Positions 8,810-17,441 are shown, counted from the stretch's first letter. The stretch is DNA of 64,000 bases from Chitinibacter tainanensis DSM 15459 (GCF_000429785.1 NZ_AUCN01000009.1:124001-188000); one strand, 5' to 3'. Notes: generated by a model from the sequence alone, not told the origin. Translations and numbers: made by a program.

Positions 8810-9934
8810 ATGTTGGGAGAACTATGGCGCTGGCTAGTGGCGCTGCTGGATTGGCGCGGTTGGTGGCGTTTGCTAACCGGGCAGGCGGTGGTCGATGTGG
8901 TGTTTATCAGCAATCTGCGCGATGAAGCCGAGCGGCAGCGGTTTTTTGGCCGCTGGCGGCCGCGCTGCGGGCATGCGAATGGCCCGCGCCTGTATTTGGG
9001 AGGCATCGCCGGGCGCATTCGCGGCATTGATGTCACCGCAGAAGAAATGCTGAGTAAAGAAGGGCGCAAACGGGCGCAGCAGCTGTTTATAGCGGCTTGC
9101 GAATGGGCCGAGCAGCGCGGGGCCAAAGTGATTTTGCTGGCGGCTTCCACCAAGCGTTTATTCGGGCGCGATGGCCGGGCCTTAAAAGCGCGTTTTCCAA
9201 ATCTGCTATTTACCATTGGCGATAATGGCACCGCCACCATGCTGTGGGCCGATATGCAGCGCGCCCTGAGCGCTGCCCAGCTGGGCACCGAGGCGCGGGT
9301 GCTGGTGATCGGGCCGTATGGCATTCTGGGCGAAATGGCGACCCGGCAGCTGTTGCAGGCGGGGTATGAGGTGGTGGGCTATGGCGCGAATGCGACGGCC
9401 TTGGCCGAATTGGCCGAGCGCTATCCAATCGCCACGCATACCGAGCTTGCCGATGTGGGCGCAGTGGATGCGGTGATTGCCTGCACCCACAGCGCCGCCG
9501 CCAAGCTTGATGCTGCGCGGGTGGCGCAGCTGTCTCGCCCGGGGCGGCGGCTCTTGGTGGTGGATGTGGCGGAGCCCGCCAATCTGGATGTCAGCGCCTA
9601 TGCCGCTTGCCGCGCCCAAGTGGTGCGCCAGGACGCGGGCAATGCCTACAGCCGCCGCCTGCAGTATGTGCTGGGGCCATTCTCGTGGCGGATGTTGATG
9701 TTATCGCGGGGGGTGATGTTTGGCTGTTTTGCCGAAGCCATGGCGCTGTATCGGGCGATTCATCAGGCGGGCGAAGCGCAGTTGGGCGAGGTAGATTGGT
9801 TTGTGGTGGATAAAGCCCGCATGCAAACCGTGGCCACAGCCCTCGCCGCAGCGCAGGTGGAATTACCCGCACCGCGCTGCTTTGGCGCCCCGGTTAGCAG
9901 TTTTGCGCTGGGGGCTGCGGCAGCACAATACTAA
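8810..9934 (+). CDS. Acyl-ACP-reductase-like (COG5322-type) oxidoreductase
   Basis: 374 aa, with no signal peptide. A Rossmann segment VLVIGPYGILGEMATRQLL lies in the middle, preceded by an NGTATMLWADM stretch and followed near the C-terminus by MFGCFAEAMAL. These three landmarks line up, from memory, with the cyanobacterial long-chain acyl-ACP reductase AAR, including the active-site cysteine (C306 here) in an MFxCFAEA motif. AAR makes fatty aldehydes. The homology is distant, so the substrate is not known. ATG 8810 is firm: AAGGAG stands 7 nt upstream, while the longer frame from 8579 would cross the operator. The 3' end overlaps the converging kinase gene by 41 bp. Confidence 0.6.
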   Translation: MLGELWRWLVALLDWRGWWRLLTGQAVVDVVFISNLRDEAERQRFFGRWRPRCGHANGPRLYLGGIAGRIRGIDVTAEEMLSKEGRKRAQQLFIAACEWAEQRGAKVILLAASTKRLFGRDGRALKARFPNLLFTIGDNGTATMLWADMQRALSAAQLGTEARVLVIGPYGILGEMATRQLLQAGYEVVGYGANATALAELAERYPIATHTELADVGAVDAVIACTHSAAAKLDAARVAQLSRPGRRLLVVDVAEPANLDVSAYAACRAQVVRQDAGNAYSRRLQYVLGPFSWRMLMLSRGVMFGCFAEAMALYRAIHQAGEAQLGEVDWFVVDKARMQTVATALAAAQVELPAPRCFGAPVSSFALGAAAAQY

Positions 9935-11765
9935 ACACGCTACCGCGCGGGCCGGAGGCCAGTTGCAGCCGATAGCCAGATTGGGCGCACAGGGTTTGCA
10001 CAATATACAGCCCCAGCCCATAGCCCTGATGTTCGGCCGAGCGACGGCCGCTTTGGGTAAAGGGCTGCAACAGGCGGGCCTGGTCGGCGGGATGAATTCC
10101 CGGCCCGCTATCCCACACCTGCAGCAAAAGTTGACCGGCCTGTCGGCGTAGCCCAAACACCACGCCACCTTGCTCGGTGTAGCGCAGCGCATTGACCAAT
10201 AAATTATCCAGCAGCCGGTTTAGAACCGTAGCCGAGGCGGGGTAACTCAGTCGCGTAGCCACATAGCGCAGGCGCAAGCCTTTGGCCGCCGCGGTGGGCA
10301 AATGGCGCTGGTAGGCGGCGATCAGTACCTCATCCAGCGCCAACTGGCCGGTGTGGCCAGCCGCATGCTGCTGGCGGGCATCTTGTAGCAATTCTTGCAG
10401 CAGATCTTCGGTGTAGCGCAGCGCCTCGGCGATATGCTGGCCAATGCCGGCGGTGCCGGCTTGGGCCTGCAGAGCCGGAATCGCCAGCCGGATTGCCGCC
10501 AGCGGTTGCGAGAGATCATGCCCGGCGGCGGCGAGCTCAAGTTGCTGTTGCTGCTGGCGCTGCTGCAGAGCCAGTTTATCGGCCTCGGCTTGCGCTAGTT
10601 GCTCGGCCTCCAGCAGTCGTGCTTCCAGCTGGCGGGCGTGACTACGCTGCAGGCTGTGCATGCGCCAGCCCAGCGCGGCGGCAAAACACAGCGCTTCCAG
10701 TAAATAGCCCAGCGGCGGAAACACAAAAAAAGGTAGGCCATGCAGCACGCCCATAATGCTGAGACCAAACAACACATTCACAAACAGCAGTAGGCAGGTG
10801 GTGCCGGCCAGATACCAGCCCGCTGCGGGTAGGCGTTGTCGCCAGGCCAGCCAGCCGGCGAGCAAGGGTAGGGGCAGATGCAGCAGCGCGGTGGGCATCA
10901 GCAAAGCCAGGCTACCGGTGAACTGATAGACGGTGGCGCTCAAGAGTGCGGCGGCCATTACCAGCAAATAGGCCTGCCACAGCCGCGGCGCGCGGCGGCG
11001 CAGATCAAAGAGATTGATGGTAAACGCTGCATGGCTGCAATGGATCGCCGCCTGTAGCCACATCGGGAAGCCCTGATTCCACAGCCCCGCATTGGGCCAC
11101 AGCCATGGAAATAAAAAGCCGCCAATCTGCAGCAAAAACACAATCGCCAAGCCCACCGTCATGGCGTAGTACAAATACGCGGGTTGCTGCTCGATGTGGT
11201 AATGCAGCACGGCCAAGAGCAGCAAGGCCAGCAAGGCGCCGATTACCAAGCCGGTAAATAGATTGCTGCGCGCCAGCTGCTCGGCATACTCCGTAGGGGT
11301 AACTAGCTGTAGGCTAAGCGGGGTATCGGCATGCACGCGATACCTCAATAAATAAACTTGAGGCTGCGTACTGGGCGAAATCGGTAAGGCTAGCAGGCGG
11401 CTGGGCCAGGGGCGGGCGGCATACGGGCTATCTGGGTGTAATTGCAGTAGCGGGCGGGCCGCTGGGCCTTCGCCTTGATACAAAGTGAGCGCTTCAATAT
11501 CGGGCACGCCCAATGTTAATAGCCGCGTCTGCGGGCTGGCGGCGATCTCGAGTCGTACCCAGCGTTCGCGCTCGCCGGCATCGGCGCGCACCCAGCCAGC
11601 TTGCCAGCGTGCGGCCATGCTGGGTACGCCCTCGGGGCTATCGGCCAGCATCTGATAAGGCACCGCACTAGCGGCCAAGGCTGGCTTGGCAAGCAGCGGC
11701 AAAGCCATGACAATGCTGAGCATGATCAAGCGAGCGATGTGAAATAGATCGATGCGGATACTCAT
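9894..11765 (-). CDS. 7TMR-DISM sensor histidine kinase
   Basis: 623 aa by the longest start. The layout is a signal peptide (to about residue 31), a periplasmic 7TMR-DISMED2-like domain (about 35-155), seven membrane helices (about 170-375), a Q/A-rich coiled coil, a phosphoacceptor helix with H416 in GHDLSQPL, and an ATPase domain with N-box DNLLVNALRYT, DSGPGI and GYGLGL. Such kinases sense periplasmic carbohydrates or related ligands. It is the evident partner of the divergent response regulator. Start choice is open: ATGs at 11765, 11723 and 11708 all precede the signal peptide and none has a clear ribosome site. The first overlaps the regulator by 14 bp. Confidence 0.85.
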   Translation of the reverse strand: MSIRIDLFHIARLIMLSIVMALPLLAKPALAASAVPYQMLADSPEGVPSMAARWQAGWVRADAGERERWVRLEIAASPQTRLLTLGVPDIEALTLYQGEGPAARPLLQLHPDSPYAARPWPSRLLALPISPSTQPQVYLLRYRVHADTPLSLQLVTPTEYAEQLARSNLFTGLVIGALLALLLLAVLHYHIEQQPAYLYYAMTVGLAIVFLLQIGGFLFPWLWPNAGLWNQGFPMWLQAAIHCSHAAFTINLFDLRRRAPRLWQAYLLVMAAALLSATVYQFTGSLALLMPTALLHLPLPLLAGWLAWRQRLPAAGWYLAGTTCLLLFVNVLFGLSIMGVLHGLPFFVFPPLGYLLEALCFAAALGWRMHSLQRSHARQLEARLLEAEQLAQAEADKLALQQRQQQQQLELAAAGHDLSQPLAAIRLAIPALQAQAGTAGIGQHIAEALRYTEDLLQELLQDARQQHAAGHTGQLALDEVLIAAYQRHLPTAAAKGLRLRYVATRLSYPASATVLNRLLDNLLVNALRYTEQGGVVFGLRRQAGQLLLQVWDSGPGIHPADQARLLQPFTQSGRRSAEHQGYGLGLYIVQTLCAQSGYRLQLASGPRGSVFSIVLPQPPAQNC

Positions 11766-12360
11766 TGCGGATGACCACGCCCTTTTCCGGAGCGGATTGA
11801 AATTATTACTGGGGCAACAGCCGGATTATCGCATTGTTGGCGAAGCCGCGAGTGCTGGCGAGCTGCGGCAGCTCCTGGCGCAACAGCCGGCCGAGCTGGT
11901 GCTGATGGATTACCAGATGCCGGGCGAAGACAGTGCGGCGGTGTTGTCGTGGCTCAAGCAGCGCTATCCGGCCACCAAGATCTTAATGCTCACCGGCGTG
12001 CAAGCCGGCGCCGTGCTGGCGCAACTGGTGCAGGCGGGCGCCGATGGCGTGGTGCTTAAAGACGGTGAGGCCAGCGAATTACTGCACGCCATGGCCCAGG
12101 TGCTGGCTGGTGTTCACTATGTGAGCCCTGCGGTGGCGGCGCGGATTAATCAGGCCAAGGCGCTGCAACTCACCCCGCGCGAATTTCAGATCTTGCAGGC
12201 TATTGCCGCTGGGCAATCCAGCCAGGAAATTGCCGCGCGCTTGCTGATTTCGGCGCGCACGGTGGATAAACATCGCGAAAATCTGCTGGCGAAATTTCAG
12301 GTCAGCAATGCCATGCAGCTGGTGCAGCAAGCGCGGCAGGCGCAGCTCTTGGCCGATTAG
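11752..12360 (+). CDS. NarL/FixJ-family response regulator
   Basis: 202 aa. Receiver domain: acidic pair D7-D8 in ILIADDHALFRSG, phosphoacceptor D53 in LMDYQMPG, switch threonine in MLTG and lysine in VVLKD. C-terminal LuxR-type helix-turn-helix: LTPREFQILQAIAAGQSSQEIA and ISARTVDKHRENLLAKF. It is transcribed back to back with the 7TMR kinase and is presumably phosphorylated by it. Targets are unknown; the nearby adhesin and oxidoreductase share the palindromic operator at 8683 and are candidates. No obvious ribosome site precedes ATG 11752, but the family N-terminus fixes the start. Confidence 0.9.
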   Translation: MRILIADDHALFRSGLKLLLGQQPDYRIVGEAASAGELRQLLAQQPAELVLMDYQMPGEDSAAVLSWLKQRYPATKILMLTGVQAGAVLAQLVQAGADGVVLKDGEASELLHAMAQVLAGVHYVSPAVAARINQAKALQLTPREFQILQAIAAGQSSQEIAARLLISARTVDKHRENLLAKFQVSNAMQLVQQARQAQLLAD

Positions 12361-12396
12361 GGCGCGGCCCGCGGCGGCGTTGTTACGCCAATGCCA

Positions 12397-12672
12397 TTAA
12401 GCAAACTGATAGTGTTTGCGCAGCGGGGTGGTGATTTGCCAGGTGCAGCGCATCCCCGCCGGAAAAGTCGCCAAGTCGCCGGCGCTAATGGTGACTGGCT
12501 CGCCCCCTTGCGGTGTGACCACTACTTCGCCTTCCAGTAAATAGCAGGTTTCGCTGGCGTCGTAAGTCCAGGGAAAAGTGGCAATGCCTTTTTCCCAGAT
12601 CGGCCAGCGGTCCAGACCCAGCTCGGCCTGCCGGGCGGCGCTGATTTGACGTTCCAGTTGAATACGCGACAT
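12397..12672 (-). CDS. Small cupin-domain protein
   Basis: 91 aa single cupin of the cupin_3 (DUF861) type: FPWTYDASETCYLLEGEVVV and AGDLATFPAGMRCTW are the two cupin motifs. The family includes ureidoglycine aminohydrolase-like barrels, but single-domain members mostly lack an assigned reaction. GGGAG precedes ATG 12672. It stands alone between the response regulator and the divergent bfd gene. No partner gene suggests its substrate. Confidence 0.8.
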   Translation of the reverse strand: MSRIQLERQISAARQAELGLDRWPIWEKGIATFPWTYDASETCYLLEGEVVVTPQGGEPVTISAGDLATFPAGMRCTWQITTPLRKHYQFA

Positions 12673-12762
12673 GGCAAAACTCCCAATTCGATGCGCCGAT
12701 TGTACCGCCGCCGCTAGTCGATTCGGGTGAAATTTTCGCTTGTCAGCCCTTGCACTTTTTTA

Positions 12763-12782
12763 GATAATGAGAACAATTATTA
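12763..12782 (+). promoter_or_regulatory. Fur box upstream of bfd
   Basis: GATAATGAGAACAATTATTA is close to the Fur consensus. In 7-1-7 form it reads TGAGAAC-A-ATTATTA. It lies 17 bp before the bfd start, where Fur would repress bfd in iron excess and release it in iron shortage. Confidence 0.7.
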
Positions 12783-12799
12783 ACAAGGTTCTCACTTCA

Positions 12800-13015
12800 A
12801 TGATCGTTTGCGTGTGCAACAATGTCAGTGATAAAGCCATCAAACGGGCGGTCGAGCACGATGGCGTTCGCACCTACATCCAGCTGCAACGGGCTACCCA
12901 AACCGGCACTTGCTGCGGCAAATGCGGTAGCTGCGCCAAACAGGTGCTGAAAGAGGCCGTCGATCATTACGAAGAGAAAATGCTGGCCGATCTGCAAGAT
13001 CTGGCCTTTGCCTAA
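12800..13015 (+). CDS. bfd: Bacterioferritin-associated ferredoxin
   Basis: 71 aa [2Fe-2S] protein with the BFD fold. Cluster cysteines are in CVCNNV near the N-terminus and in TCCGKCGSC about 30 residues later. Bfd reduces the haem of bacterioferritin so that stored iron is released as Fe2+. The Fur box at 12763 and the converging bacterioferritin genes fit that role: stores are mobilised when iron is scarce. The in-frame start at 12767 lies inside the Fur box and is rejected in favour of ATG 12800, where the family sequence begins. Confidence 0.93.
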   Translation: MIVCVCNNVSDKAIKRAVEHDGVRTYIQLQRATQTGTCCGKCGSCAKQVLKEAVDHYEEKMLADLQDLAFA

Positions 13016-13083
13016 ATACACCATCTGGGTATGTGCTGGCAGGCTTGTTGAAATATTGCCTAGCGTTATATACCCCGATGATG

Positions 13084-13114
13084 ACAAAAGCCCGAGCATG
13101 CTCGGGCTTTTGTT
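13084..13114. terminator. Bidirectional terminator between bfd and bfr
   Basis: ACAAAAGCCCGAGCATGCTCGGGCTTTTGT: an 11-bp self-complementary stem with A and T tracts on the two sides. It serves both converging units. Confidence 0.9.
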
Positions 13115-13168
13115 TGGTCTGCAGTCAGCCGTAGCTGGCCCAGCCTACGCGGTAGGCGCCGCTGCCAA

Positions 13169-13639
13169 TTAGCTCGCCTGCGATTGCAGGTAGTTGGGCA
13201 GGCCCAGCGCTTTGATCAGGCGCAGCTGCTGTTCGAGCCAGTGCGCGTGATCTTGCTCGGTGTCGTCCAGCAAGGTGAGCAGCATGTCGCGGGTCACATA
13301 ATCTTGCTCGGTTTCACAGATGGCCATCACTTTTTTCAATGCGGCGGCCACTTCGTATTCGGTTTGCAGATCCAGTTCCAGCATTTCCGGCACATCTTTG
13401 CCCACCCGCAGCGGGGTGCGCGCCGCAACATTGGGCGTGCCTTCCAGGAATAAAATCCGGGCGATCAGCAGTGTGGCGTGGCCAATTTCATCTTGACGCT
13501 CGTGATCAATGCGCTCGTAGAGCTTGCTATAGCCCCAGTTGTGATACATCTGGCTGTGGACGAAATATTGATCGACCGAGGTGAGTTCGGCAGCCAGCAG
13601 CTCAGAGAGGCCGGCGAGGACTTTTGCGCTTCCTTGCAT
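13169..13639 (-). CDS. bfrA: Bacterioferritin, ferroxidase-type subunit
   Basis: 156 aa four-helix ferritin that oxidises Fe2+ and builds the mineral core. Ferroxidase ligands are present: E18, E51, H54, E94 and, after a one-residue insertion, E128 and H131 (DTEQDH). The haem ligand position is Ile52, not Met, so this subunit should not bind the intersubunit haem well. It lies 24 bp downstream of the second subunit gene, which has the opposite set of residues, and the two probably form one mixed 24-mer, as described for Neisseria. AGGAG precedes ATG 13639. The A/B label is by analogy. Confidence 0.92.
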   Translation of the reverse strand: MQGSAKVLAGLSELLAAELTSVDQYFVHSQMYHNWGYSKLYERIDHERQDEIGHATLLIARILFLEGTPNVAARTPLRVGKDVPEMLELDLQTEYEVAAALKKVMAICETEQDYVTRDMLLTLLDDTEQDHAHWLEQQLRLIKALGLPNYLQSQAS

Positions 13640-13663
13640 GATGATGCTCCTGTCGTGGGCGGC

Positions 13664-14137
13664 TTAGTCGCCGAAAGCCTGCGATTGTAGATAATTGGCC
13701 AAGGTCATTTCCTTGATCAGGGTTTGCTGGGTTTCCAGCCAGTCGACGTATTCTTCGACTTCTTCCAGAATCTCGGTCAACAGATCGCGGCTGACATAAT
13801 CCTGCGCGGTTTCACAGGTTTGCACCGCGCTGCGCAGGCTGGCCAGAAAACCGGTATACAGCTGCAAATCACAGCCCAGCATTTCCTGTACGTCTTCACC
13901 GATCAAGAGCTTGCCCAGATCTTGCAGATTAGGCAGTCCTTCGAGGAATAAAATCCGCTCGATCAGTTTATCCGAGCGTTTCATGGCGTCGATCGACTCA
14001 TGGTAGACCTTGTCGTTCAGGCCTTTGAAACCCCAGTTTTTGTAAATCCGGGCGTGCAGGAAGGTTTGGTTGATGGCAATCAGCTCGTTACCGAGAATGC
14101 CATTCAATGCCTTGATGACTTGTTTATCGCCTTGCAT
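13664..14137 (-). CDS. bfrB: Bacterioferritin, haem-binding subunit without ferroxidase site
   Basis: 157 aa, clearly a Bfr ([32 protein letters not shown]). Met52, the haem ligand, is kept. The ferroxidase centre is dismantled: Y25 to Thr, E51 to Ala, H54 to Arg, E94 to Tyr, E127 to Val and H130 to Tyr; only E18 remains. It is thus the haem-carrying, electron-accepting subunit, complementary to the downstream gene. AAGGAG before ATG 14137 fixes the start; the longer frame to 14233 has no support. It is the first gene of the bfr pair, with bfd converging from the other side. Confidence 0.92.
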   Translation of the reverse strand: MQGDKQVIKALNGILGNELIAINQTFLHARIYKNWGFKGLNDKVYHESIDAMKRSDKLIERILFLEGLPNLQDLGKLLIGEDVQEMLGCDLQLYTGFLASLRSAVQTCETAQDYVSRDLLTEILEEVEEYVDWLETQQTLIKEMTLANYLQSQAFGD

Positions 14138-14393
14138 CGTGTTCTCCTTGCTGGCTGGGCCAGTCTGACGGTGAGACAGGGTGGTCAACCTGCCAATTGA
14201 ATAAAAGTGTACGCTTTTAGTCGGGAATTTCAATTGAAAATTTCAATGCAAGTAATTGAATAGAAATGTAAATCGAAACATAAATACAAATAATTCTCGC
14301 TAATTCAGTGAATTGGTGAATTTTCTGGCTCGCCGCCATTCTGCAATAAAAAGCCCGTAAAATGGTGTAGATGAATTTTTGAGGAGTAAACCC

Positions 14394-15170
14394 GTGATTG
14401 TCAGTGCCGAACAAATTGCTTTTGCCCACCAACTGGCCGAGGCCAGCGCCGCCGTGATTCGCCCGTATTACCGCAGCGGCTTGGCGATTGATGACAAAAG
14501 CGATAGCAGCCCGGTGACGCAAGCGGATCGCGAGGCCGAGCTGGCCATGCGCGCGCTGATTAATCAGCTGCGCCCGCAAGACGGCATTATTGGCGAAGAA
14601 TTTGGCGCCGAACGCGATGATGCCGATTGGGTGTGGGTGCTGGACCCCGTCGATGGTACTAAGGCCTTTATCACTGGCCGGCCGATGTTTGTAACCTTGA
14701 TTGGCCTCCTGTATCGCGGCCAGCCGGTGCTGGGCGTGATCAACCAGCCCATCGCCAACGAGCGCTGGGTGGGCGTGGTGGGACAGGGGTGCACGTTGAA
14801 TGATCAGCCGATCAGCGTGAGCGATATTCGCGATTTTAGCCGTGCCCGCGTGGGCACTACCGGCCCGCAGTATTTTAGCGACAGTGGCCGCGCCGCCTTT
14901 ATGCAATTGCAGCAAGGCGGGCGCTTTACCGTGTATGGTGGCGATGGCTATCAATATGCGCTGGTGGCCACGGGCGGCCTGGAGCTGGTGGTGGAAGAGG
15001 GCCTGAAACTGCACGATTTCGCCGCCGTTGCCCCCGTGGTGATCGCCGCTGGCGGCCTGATGACCGACTGGCAAGGCCAGCCGCTCACCCGCAGCAGCAG
15101 CGGTCGCGTGATCGCCGCCGCTACCCCTGAGGTGTATCAGGCTGCACTGCAGGCAATGCAGGCCGCCTAA
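14394..15170 (+). CDS. Inositol-monophosphatase-family phosphatase (HisN-like)
   Basis: 258 aa Mg2+-dependent, Li+-sensitive type phosphatase. Metal sites: GEEFG (about residues 66-70), the DPVDGTKAFITG motif (about 83-94) and GGDGYQYALVATGG followed by KLHDFAAVAPVV. The GTKAFITGRPMFVTLIGLL stretch is closest to histidinol-phosphatases of the HisN branch; inositol phosphatase or CysQ-like activity is possible. GTG 14394 is taken as start because GAGGAG stands 7 nt before it. The in-frame TTG at 14379 is weak. Followed 30 nt later by the sulfurtransferase gene on the same strand. Confidence 0.8.
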   Translation: MIVSAEQIAFAHQLAEASAAVIRPYYRSGLAIDDKSDSSPVTQADREAELAMRALINQLRPQDGIIGEEFGAERDDADWVWVLDPVDGTKAFITGRPMFVTLIGLLYRGQPVLGVINQPIANERWVGVVGQGCTLNDQPISVSDIRDFSRARVGTTGPQYFSDSGRAAFMQLQQGGRFTVYGGDGYQYALVATGGLELVVEEGLKLHDFAAVAPVVIAAGGLMTDWQGQPLTRSSSGRVIAAATPEVYQAALQAMQAA

Positions 15171-15200
15171 GCCTATACCCCTGTTAAATTGGAGTACAGC

Positions 15201-16034
15201 ATGTCGGTATTGATTGAAGTTGGCGAGTTACTCACCCTGCAAGGCCAGCCGGATGTGGTCATCATCGATTGCCGGCATGATCTGGCCAACCCCGACGCAG
15301 GCCGCGCCGCCTATCTGGCCGGCCACCTGCCTGGGGCGCATTTTCTGGCGTTGGACGATGATCTATCCGGCCCCAAAACCGGCCGGAATGGTCGCCACCC
15401 TTTGCCGGCCGCGGCCACATTGGCGTTAAAGCTCGGCGGACTGGGGATTGGCCCGCGTACCCGTGTGATTGCCTATGACGCCAGCGGCGGGCCGTTTGCC
15501 GCCCGGCTATGGTGGCTGTTGCGCTGGCTGGGCCATGACTACGTGCAAGTGTTGAACGGGGGCTGGCCCGCGTGGCTGGCCGCCGGCGGAGCCGTACAGC
15601 AGCGCATTGCCGCGATTGCGCCGCAAACGTTCCCGCTGGCGCTGCGTAGCGATCTGGCGGTGAGCGCCGAGGCGGTGCTGAATAATCTGAGCCAGCCTCA
15701 GTTTCAAGTGGTGGACGCCCGCTCGCCCGAGCGCTTTGTCGGCATTGGCGAAACGCTTGATCCGGTCGGTGGGCATATCCCGGGCGCCGCCAACCGCTTT
15801 TTTATGCATAACCTCAGCGACGGCTATTTCAAAAGCCCGGCGCAATTGCAGCAAGAATGGGGGGTATTGCTCGGTGAGCTAAGCCCTACGCAGCTTGTGC
15901 ACCAATGCGGTAGTGGGGTAACGGCCTGCCATAATCTGCTGGCGCTTGAATATGCCGGCCTCGGTGGTGGGCGGCTGTATCCGGGTTCGTGGAGCGAATG
16001 GTGCAGCGACCCAGCCCGGCCAGTTGAGTGCTAA
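15201..16034 (+). CDS. sseA: Two-domain sulfurtransferase (3-mercaptopyruvate type)
   Basis: 277 aa with tandem rhodanese domains. The N-terminal one has CRHDLANPDAGR and the inactive-domain signature. The C-terminal one carries the loop CGSGVTAC, whose cysteine takes the persulfide. The CGSGVTA loop is typical of 3-mercaptopyruvate sulfurtransferases rather than thiosulfate rhodaneses. It moves sulfur to cyanide, thioredoxin or other acceptors in the cytosol. TTGGAG precedes ATG 15201. It is probably cotranscribed with the phosphatase upstream and ends at the terminator at 16064. Confidence 0.88.
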   Translation: MSVLIEVGELLTLQGQPDVVIIDCRHDLANPDAGRAAYLAGHLPGAHFLALDDDLSGPKTGRNGRHPLPAAATLALKLGGLGIGPRTRVIAYDASGGPFAARLWWLLRWLGHDYVQVLNGGWPAWLAAGGAVQQRIAAIAPQTFPLALRSDLAVSAEAVLNNLSQPQFQVVDARSPERFVGIGETLDPVGGHIPGAANRFFMHNLSDGYFKSPAQLQQEWGVLLGELSPTQLVHQCGSGVTACHNLLALEYAGLGGGRLYPGSWSEWCSDPARPVEC

Positions 16035-16063
16035 TGCCTTCGTGTACAGGACGGTAAAGCCCA

Positions 16064-16103
16064 CACCAATTAAAAAGCGCACCACGGTGCGCTTTTTAAT
16101 TGG
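16064..16103. terminator. Bidirectional terminator after sseA
   Basis: An almost perfect 40-nt inverted repeat: ACCAATTAAAAAGCGCACC on the left and its complement on the right, with both A and T tracts. It separates sseA from the converging DUF805 gene. Confidence 0.93.
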
Positions 16104-17441
16104 TTATTGCTTCTCAGGGTCTGGTAGGCCTAGCTTTTGGCGCAATTGCCTGTCGTAATTACTTTGAAGCGCCCGTTTAGCTAGCGCTGTATTCGGGTAT
16201 CCAGCGCCAGACTCATGTTCTACTCGTTGCATAAAGGGAGCGACCTCGGCATCAGCAACTATATGTCGAAACGCTGGTGGCAGGTCTGCTGCTGGCAGTG
16301 GTTGTTGCAGGCTACGCATTGCGGTCAGCAGGGCTGCATCGGCTTGGGCTTGCAATTGCGCACGATAGGCCTCGGCATCGGTAATGGCTTTGCCGGTTTC
16401 TTCAAAATAGGCAGCCATTGCCAATTTCAGCCAACGGTCGTCGACCGTTTTGCGTGCAGCTTTAAACAAGACTTGCACTTCTTGCTCATTTAAAGGGCGG
16501 CCAGCCATGGCTTTTTCTAGCGTAAATAGATAACGGCTGTTGCTTAGCTGGGCAACGCCAAGGAAGCCACTGACCAGTAAGATGCCAGCCACCAAGATGC
16601 TGAGAGCGGTGCCTGGTGGTTCGCTGGGTGCACCATAAAGATTGTCATGCTCACTACCCGGCCAGACCGCTAATAGGAGGGGCAGCAACACGCTGCAGCA
16701 CCAGCATATCGCATATTGTCCGTAGCTTAAATCGGCACCGTTGCGCAATAGATGCTGGCATGCCCCCATAATTAGTACGAATGTTGCGGCCCAGTATGCA
16801 GGCAAATTCAAGTCGTGCAGCCGCAGTGCGGCGCAGCGGAAATACTGCCAACCTGTCCAGAGCACCAGCGGCCCGATGAGCAAAAGCAGTAACCACCCCC
16901 CGCCAGTCTGTGGGGAAATGTTCATGCGGATTAACAGTGGTGGCAATAACAGAGCCGCAATGACGCAGGGGAGAAATGAGTAGATTAGATTGAGCGTGTA
17001 ACGACGTCGCCCAAAGCGCCCCTCAAGATTAAGAGCTGTCCATGGCGGGGTGTAGCTCTGCTCGTCGAATGTAGGAGCTTGGTTTGTGGTGGCGGCAGGT
17101 GAACTTGGTGTCGGTGAGTTAGGTGTATCGGATACAACTGGCGCTGCGGTTGCTGCGGTTGTGGCAGGCGCTGTCGAAGTGCTGATGGGCTCCATCAGAG
17201 TTAGCTCGGTGCGGATCGGGATTGCACGCAGTTCAACCCCCATTTTTGCAAAGTGTTGAATGTACTGTGTGGCCTGCTGAGCAGGTAACTCTTTTTTGAT
17301 GACCGTAGGCGCTTGATTGAGGAGCTGTCTCGCTCGTGATTCGTCGATTTTAAATGCAGCAGCCAAGCTGCTTAGCGCCTGTTCGATAGTGGTTTCTGCC
17401 AGCAGGCGCCCGGTTAGCTCGATCGACACACTTTGCGTCAT
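16104..17441 (-). CDS. DUF805 membrane protein with N-terminal regulatory-like domain
   Basis: 445 aa in three parts. Residues 1-78 form a small alpha/beta domain (AFKIDESRARQLLNQAP, AKMGVELRAIP) of the kind found before DUF805 in other Neisseriales; its ligand is unknown. Residues about 80-130 are a Ser/Thr/Pro/Ala-rich linker. Residues about 135-320 are a DUF805 region with several membrane helices, including the RFGRRRYTLN entry motif and RLHDLNLPAYW. The last 110 residues are soluble and helical. Function is unknown. ATG 17441 has only a weak ribosome site. Confidence 0.7.
   Translation of the reverse strand: MTQSVSIELTGRLLAETTIEQALSSLAAAFKIDESRARQLLNQAPTVIKKELPAQQATQYIQHFAKMGVELRAIPIRTELTLMEPISTSTAPATTAATAAPVVSDTPNSPTPSSPAATTNQAPTFDEQSYTPPWTALNLEGRFGRRRYTLNLIYSFLPCVIAALLLPPLLIRMNISPQTGGGWLLLLLIGPLVLWTGWQYFRCAALRLHDLNLPAYWAATFVLIMGACQHLLRNGADLSYGQYAICWCCSVLLPLLLAVWPGSEHDNLYGAPSEPPGTALSILVAGILLVSGFLGVAQLSNSRYLFTLEKAMAGRPLNEQEVQVLFKAARKTVDDRWLKLAMAAYFEETGKAITDAEAYRAQLQAQADAALLTAMRSLQQPLPAADLPPAFRHIVADAEVAPFMQRVEHESGAGYPNTALAKRALQSNYDRQLRQKLGLPDPEKQ

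Noticed and set aside
14285-14310. Possible Fur box before the bfr pair
   Set aside because: The AAATAATTCTCGC stretch matches fewer than 10 of 14 half-site bases; too weak beside the clear sites at 12763 and 33244.
14217-15074. 285-codon minus frame opposite the IMPase-family gene
   Set aside because: Shadow of the real gene at 14394, with a typical His/Ala/Gln-rich antisense composition.
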